This document shows positions 61,393 to 64,000 of a stretch of DNA of 64,000 nucleotides, piece after piece. The notes beneath the pieces are model-generated. The model ran no database searches. It had not been told where the DNA came from and saw nothing but the letters and a program-made list of their open reading frames with translations. Origin of the DNA: JACJWR01 sp964627505 (GTDB taxonomy: Bacteria; Actinomycetota; Actinomycetes; S36-B12; UBA10799); the NCBI GenBank assembly GCA_964627505.1, contig CAZVKB010000004.1:5162-69161 (forward strand), given 5' to 3'. The translations under genes and the position numbers were made by a program. Positions within the stretch are counted from its first letter, which is position 1. Each line of letters begins with the position of its first letter.

Positions 61393-62844
61393 ATGACCGA
61401 CACCATGTCCACACCTGAAGAGACTTTCCTCGGCTACGGCATCCCAGACGACATCGATCACGTGCCACCCGGTGCGTTCGACGAGGTGCAGGCACTGCTG
61501 CGCGCGGGCCAGGACACGGGTGCGATGCGCTCCACGGCTGCGCGCAAATCTGCGCTGCGAGCAGTCCTCGCCATGCTCACCGAGCATGAAGAAGCGTTCA
61601 TCGACGCACTGCACGAGGACCTCCGCCGACCCCGCCTGGAAGCGATGCTGGCCGATATCGCCACCGTGAAGGCCGAAATCAAGTTTGCGCTCGCCCATGT
61701 CCGGACGTGGCAGCGCGGGACGTTCTCGATTCCGCCGGTGGTCGCGCAACCCAGCCTGGGTCGGGTGCTGCCCGAGCCGCGTGGCGTGGTTTTGATCATC
61801 GCGCCATGGAACTACCCCATCCAATTGAGTATCGCGCCGTTGGTGGGTGCCTTGGCGGCCGGCAACAGCGTGCTGCTGAAGCCCAGCGAACTCGCGCCAG
61901 CCTCGAGCGCGTTACTGGCGCGACTGATTCCCATGTACCTCGACCCACATGTGGTGCAGGTGGTCGAAGGCGGCGTCAAGGTGTCCACCGAGTTGTTGGC
62001 CATGAAGTGGGACCACATTTTCTTCACCGGCTCGACTCGGGTCGGCCGCGTGGTGATGCAGGCAGCAGCGCAGCACCTCACCCCAGTCACGCTGGAGCTC
62101 GGTGGAAAAAGCCCGGCGATGGTGGCTGCCGATGCTGATCTCGCCACCGCTGCCCGACGCATCTTGTGGGGCAAGTTCCTCAACGCCGGGCAGACGTGCA
62201 TCGCTCCGGACTACGTACTGGTCGAGGCGTCGGTGCGAGAGGAGTTCATTGACCAGCTGCGGGTTGCTGCCAGGGATTTCTTCAAAGGCACACCCGCAGA
62301 CTCGTCCGATTTCACGCGGATCGTCAACAAAGCTCACTTCGACCGGATCGCGCAACTGATCGACACCTCGGGCGGCACCACCGTGCTCGGCGGCGATCGG
62401 AACCCGGAGACGGGCGTGATCGAACCCACCGTGATCATCGATCCGGATATCACTGCGCCCATCATGAACGAAGAGATCTTCGGACCTGTGCTGCCTGTGG
62501 TGACGGTCCAGTCGATCGACCAGGCCTGCGGGTTCATCCGGGAACGACCCAAACCGCTGGCGCTGTATCTTTTCACCAGCTCGCGGGAAACGAGGCGTCA
62601 CGTGCTCGCCACCACGTCCTCCGGCGGTGTGTGCATCAATCACGTGATTTTGCATCTCGGCGACCCGCGGCTACCCTTCGGTGGGGTCGGCGACTCCGGT
62701 TTCGGGGCGTATCACGGCAAGGCTGGCTTCGATGCGATGAGCCATCACAAATCCGTGCTGTACAAGCCACAGCGGCCCGACGTGCGACTTATCTATCCGC
62801 CCTACACTCGGCGCATCGAGAAGGTCCTGCGCCGACTGGTCTAG
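61393..62844 (+). CDS. Aldehyde dehydrogenase family protein
   Basis: The 483-aa enzyme has IAPWNYPIQLSIAPLVGALAAGN, TGSTRVGR (cofactor), ELGGKSP with the general base Glu and FLNAGQTCIAPDYV with the catalytic Cys, then NEEIFGPVLPV and SFGGVGDSGFGAYHGKAGFDAMSHHKSVL-like end. The overall sequence is nearest class 3/coniferyl or fatty aldehyde dehydrogenases. GAGAGG lies upstream of the ATG. Confidence 0.92.
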   Translation: MTDTMSTPEETFLGYGIPDDIDHVPPGAFDEVQALLRAGQDTGAMRSTAARKSALRAVLAMLTEHEEAFIDALHEDLRRPRLEAMLADIATVKAEIKFALAHVRTWQRGTFSIPPVVAQPSLGRVLPEPRGVVLIIAPWNYPIQLSIAPLVGALAAGNSVLLKPSELAPASSALLARLIPMYLDPHVVQVVEGGVKVSTELLAMKWDHIFFTGSTRVGRVVMQAAAQHLTPVTLELGGKSPAMVAADADLATAARRILWGKFLNAGQTCIAPDYVLVEASVREEFIDQLRVAARDFFKGTPADSSDFTRIVNKAHFDRIAQLIDTSGGTTVLGGDRNPETGVIEPTVIIDPDITAPIMNEEIFGPVLPVVTVQSIDQACGFIRERPKPLALYLFTSSRETRRHVLATTSSGGVCINHVILHLGDPRLPFGGVGDSGFGAYHGKAGFDAMSHHKSVLYKPQRPDVRLIYPPYTRRIEKVLRRLV

Positions 62845-62947
62845 CTGAGATCCCACGTGCTGAGGCGCTGGATTTCCGGTGCGTCGCGGTAGTCGTACGC
62901 TGGCTGGGGTGATGCCGAATGTGCAGACCACACGGAGGCGGGCGCAC

Positions 62948-62953
62948 TAGGCT
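62948..62953 (+). promoter_or_regulatory. Candidate -10 element (TAGGCT) for the CBS/transporter operon
   Basis: TAGGCT lies 72 bases before ATG 63025 with GAGGAAG in the intervening leader. The hexamer is the same as at several leaderless genes, but here spacing implies a leader. Confidence 0.3.
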
Positions 62954-63024
62954 TTCGTAAGCGTGGGTGGATGCGGCAGTGTGCTGCGTCATCGGAGTTC
63001 CCACATGAGGAAGCGGGTGCTGGG

Positions 63025-63471
63025 ATGAGAGCACGAGCCTTGGCGCAGCCAGCCCCCGTCCTGGAACCCGGCGACGAGGCAATGCGGGCCCTGGAAGTGG
63101 TGGCGCACACCGAATTGCCCGGCCTCGTGGTACACGACGGCAAGCGTTTCATCGTGGTGCCAGCGTCTCAGGTGCTTCGGGTGGCGTTGCCGCAGTACGT
63201 CCTCGATGACCCCTCGTTGGGTCGCGTCTGGGATGAGCAATCAGCCGACAGCATCGCTCTTAGGTTGCAGGGGCGTACGATTGCCGACCTCATCCGGATA
63301 TTGCATCTGGAACCTGCGACTCCCGATCCAGCAGTGGACGCAGATGCCACCATCGTGGAAATCGCGGCGGTGATGGCCGCGGCCCGGGTCGCGCTGGTCG
63401 CGGTGGTCGACCGTGGCGACTATCTCGGAGTGATCACGGTGCACGATCTCGTGGGGCGAATGATTTCATGA
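63025..63471 (+). CDS. CBS-domain protein
   Basis: The 148-aa protein holds a CBS pair: AMRALEVVAHTELPGLVVHDGKRFIVVPASQVL in the first and VDADATIVEIAAVMAAARVALVAVVDRGDYLGVITVHDLVGRMI in the second. It likely senses adenine nucleotides and controls its partner. It overlaps the transporter gene by 4 bases (ATGA), so the two are coupled. ATG 62971 is an alternative start giving 166 aa. Confidence 0.8.
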   Translation: MRARALAQPAPVLEPGDEAMRALEVVAHTELPGLVVHDGKRFIVVPASQVLRVALPQYVLDDPSLGRVWDEQSADSIALRLQGRTIADLIRILHLEPATPDPAVDADATIVEIAAVMAAARVALVAVVDRGDYLGVITVHDLVGRMIS

Positions 63472-64000
63472 CTGTAGCGGCCTGGATTGCAGTCGCCGTT
63501 TTTGTTGGTGTCTACGTATTGGTGGCCACCGAGCGGATCCACCGGGTGGCGGCGGCGCTTGGTGGTGCGGCGATTGTGCTCGGGTTGGGTATCGTCGGCT
63601 CCGAGGAGGCTTTCTACTCCCCAGAAACCGGCATCGACTGGGACGTGATTTTTCTCCTGCTCGGCATGATGCTCGTCGTCGGAGTGATCCGGCGCACTGG
63701 CGTCTTCGAGTACCTCGCAATCCGGTCGGCCAAACTGGCCCGCGGCCAGCCCTACCGGGTCTTGGTACTGCTGATTTTGGTGACGGCATGTGCGTCGGCG
63801 CTGCTGGACAACGTGACCACCGTCTTGCTGGTGGCACCGGTGACTTTGCTGGTGTGCGATCGCCTCGGGCTCAATCCCATTCCGTTTCTCGTAGCGGAAG
63901 CATTGGCCTCGAATATCGGCGGGGCGGCGACGCTGGTGGGTGATCCGCCGAACATCATGATCGCCGGAATCGCGAGCCAGAGACCGACGATCGTCGTGAT
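63468..64000 (+). CDS. ArsB/NhaD-type ion transporter (3' end outside window)
   Basis: The visible 177 residues have five or so hydrophobic segments and the family signatures ALLDNVTTVLLVAPVTLLV and NIGGAATLVGDPPNIMIAG, found in ArsB, NhaD and related Na+/H+ or anion carriers of the ion-transporter superfamily. The substrate (arsenite, Na+, citrate) cannot be set from this part. The gene is cut at the window edge. Coupling to the CBS protein suggests nucleotide-gated control. Confidence 0.85.
   Translation, partial: MTVAAWIAVAVFVGVYVLVATERIHRVAAALGGAAIVLGLGIVGSEEAFYSPETGIDWDVIFLLLGMMLVVGVIRRTGVFEYLAIRSAKLARGQPYRVLVLLILVTACASALLDNVTTVLLVAPVTLLVCDRLGLNPIPFLVAEALASNIGGAATLVGDPPNIMIAGIASQRPTIVV

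Noticed and set aside
62841..62930. Minus-strand tail ending YDYRDAPEIQRLSTWDLS
   Set aside because: It looks somewhat protein-like, but a full frame would overlap the CBS gene and the only nearby start gives under 30 residues. Kept as a doubtful remnant, not annotated.
1..64000. tRNA, rRNA, CRISPR arrays, insertion sequences
   Set aside because: No gap is long enough or shows the folding or repeat pattern needed; the longest gap is 312 bases and shows no cloverleaf.

Overview
This window is a gene-dense stretch of a high-GC actinobacterial chromosome. By eye it is roughly 60-65% GC; I did not compute this. It holds 59 protein genes or gene parts on both strands, with no rRNA, tRNA, CRISPR array, transposase or phage gene that I can see. 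Actinobacterial hallmarks are the thiL / Lrp-like / DUF3515 / ddl neighbourhood, a plsB / HAD-plsC pair with a wax ester synthase/DGAT nearby (as around Rv2482c-Rv2484c of Mycobacterium), SerB with N-terminal ACT domains, two large membrane alpha/beta-hydrolases of the Abhydrolase_9 type, and many starts that look leaderless (TANNNT placed 6-7 bases before the start codon). I cannot name an order or genus.

Layout. 1-1208: NERD-domain/P-loop helicase-like protein cut by the window edge. 1521-4233: three-gene redox unit (ferric-reductase-like flavocytochrome, FMN-binding protein, ApbE flavin transferase). 4272-9967: SulP transporter, enoyl-CoA hydratase, PH-domain protein, PaaK-like adenylate-forming enzyme and two lipoproteins, one carrying a cytochrome b5 fold. 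10053-12955: thiL, Lrp ligand-binding protein, DUF3515 lipoprotein, ddl. 13019-20254: Cys/Met PLP enzyme, K+ channel, SLC13-type transporter, aldo/keto reductase, ornithine aminotransferase, and a FAD monooxygenase pseudogene with an internal deletion. 20276-25883: overlapping pair of a CheB-CheR-PAS fusion and a PAS-GGDEF-EAL protein. 26033-33214: FUSC protein, PiT phosphate transporter, small membrane protein, TerC protein, winged-helix regulator, and a degenerate ABC-like ATPase overlapping a YhgE/Pip-type membrane protein. 33249-47941: two Abhydrolase_9 paralogues bracket lipid-synthesis genes (PlsB, HAD-PlsC, WS/DGAT), a CoA-transferase, Ung and a NUDIX-NYN fusion. 48045-57532: histidine phosphatases, an SDR, a stand-alone GroES-like protein, an SpoU methyltransferase, SerB, the TldD/TldE pair and an MDR oxidoreductase. 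57537-60886: a 3.35-kb surface-sugar island (GT4 glycosyltransferase, PIG-L deacetylase, flippase-like membrane protein) bounded by two 59-bp direct repeats that match the 3' end of the MDR gene. 60941-64000: NifX-like protein, aldehyde dehydrogenase, CBS-domain protein and the start of an ArsB/NhaD-type transporter.

The points most worth a second look are the repeat-bounded island, the deletion pseudogene, two families with visibly broken nucleotide-binding loops (30723-31391 and 44760-45593) each overlapping a membrane partner, the flavin electron-transfer unit with 11-bp spaced upstream repeats, and the recurrent leaderless-promoter spacing. Family assignments come from reading motifs in the translated frames. 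No database search was run.
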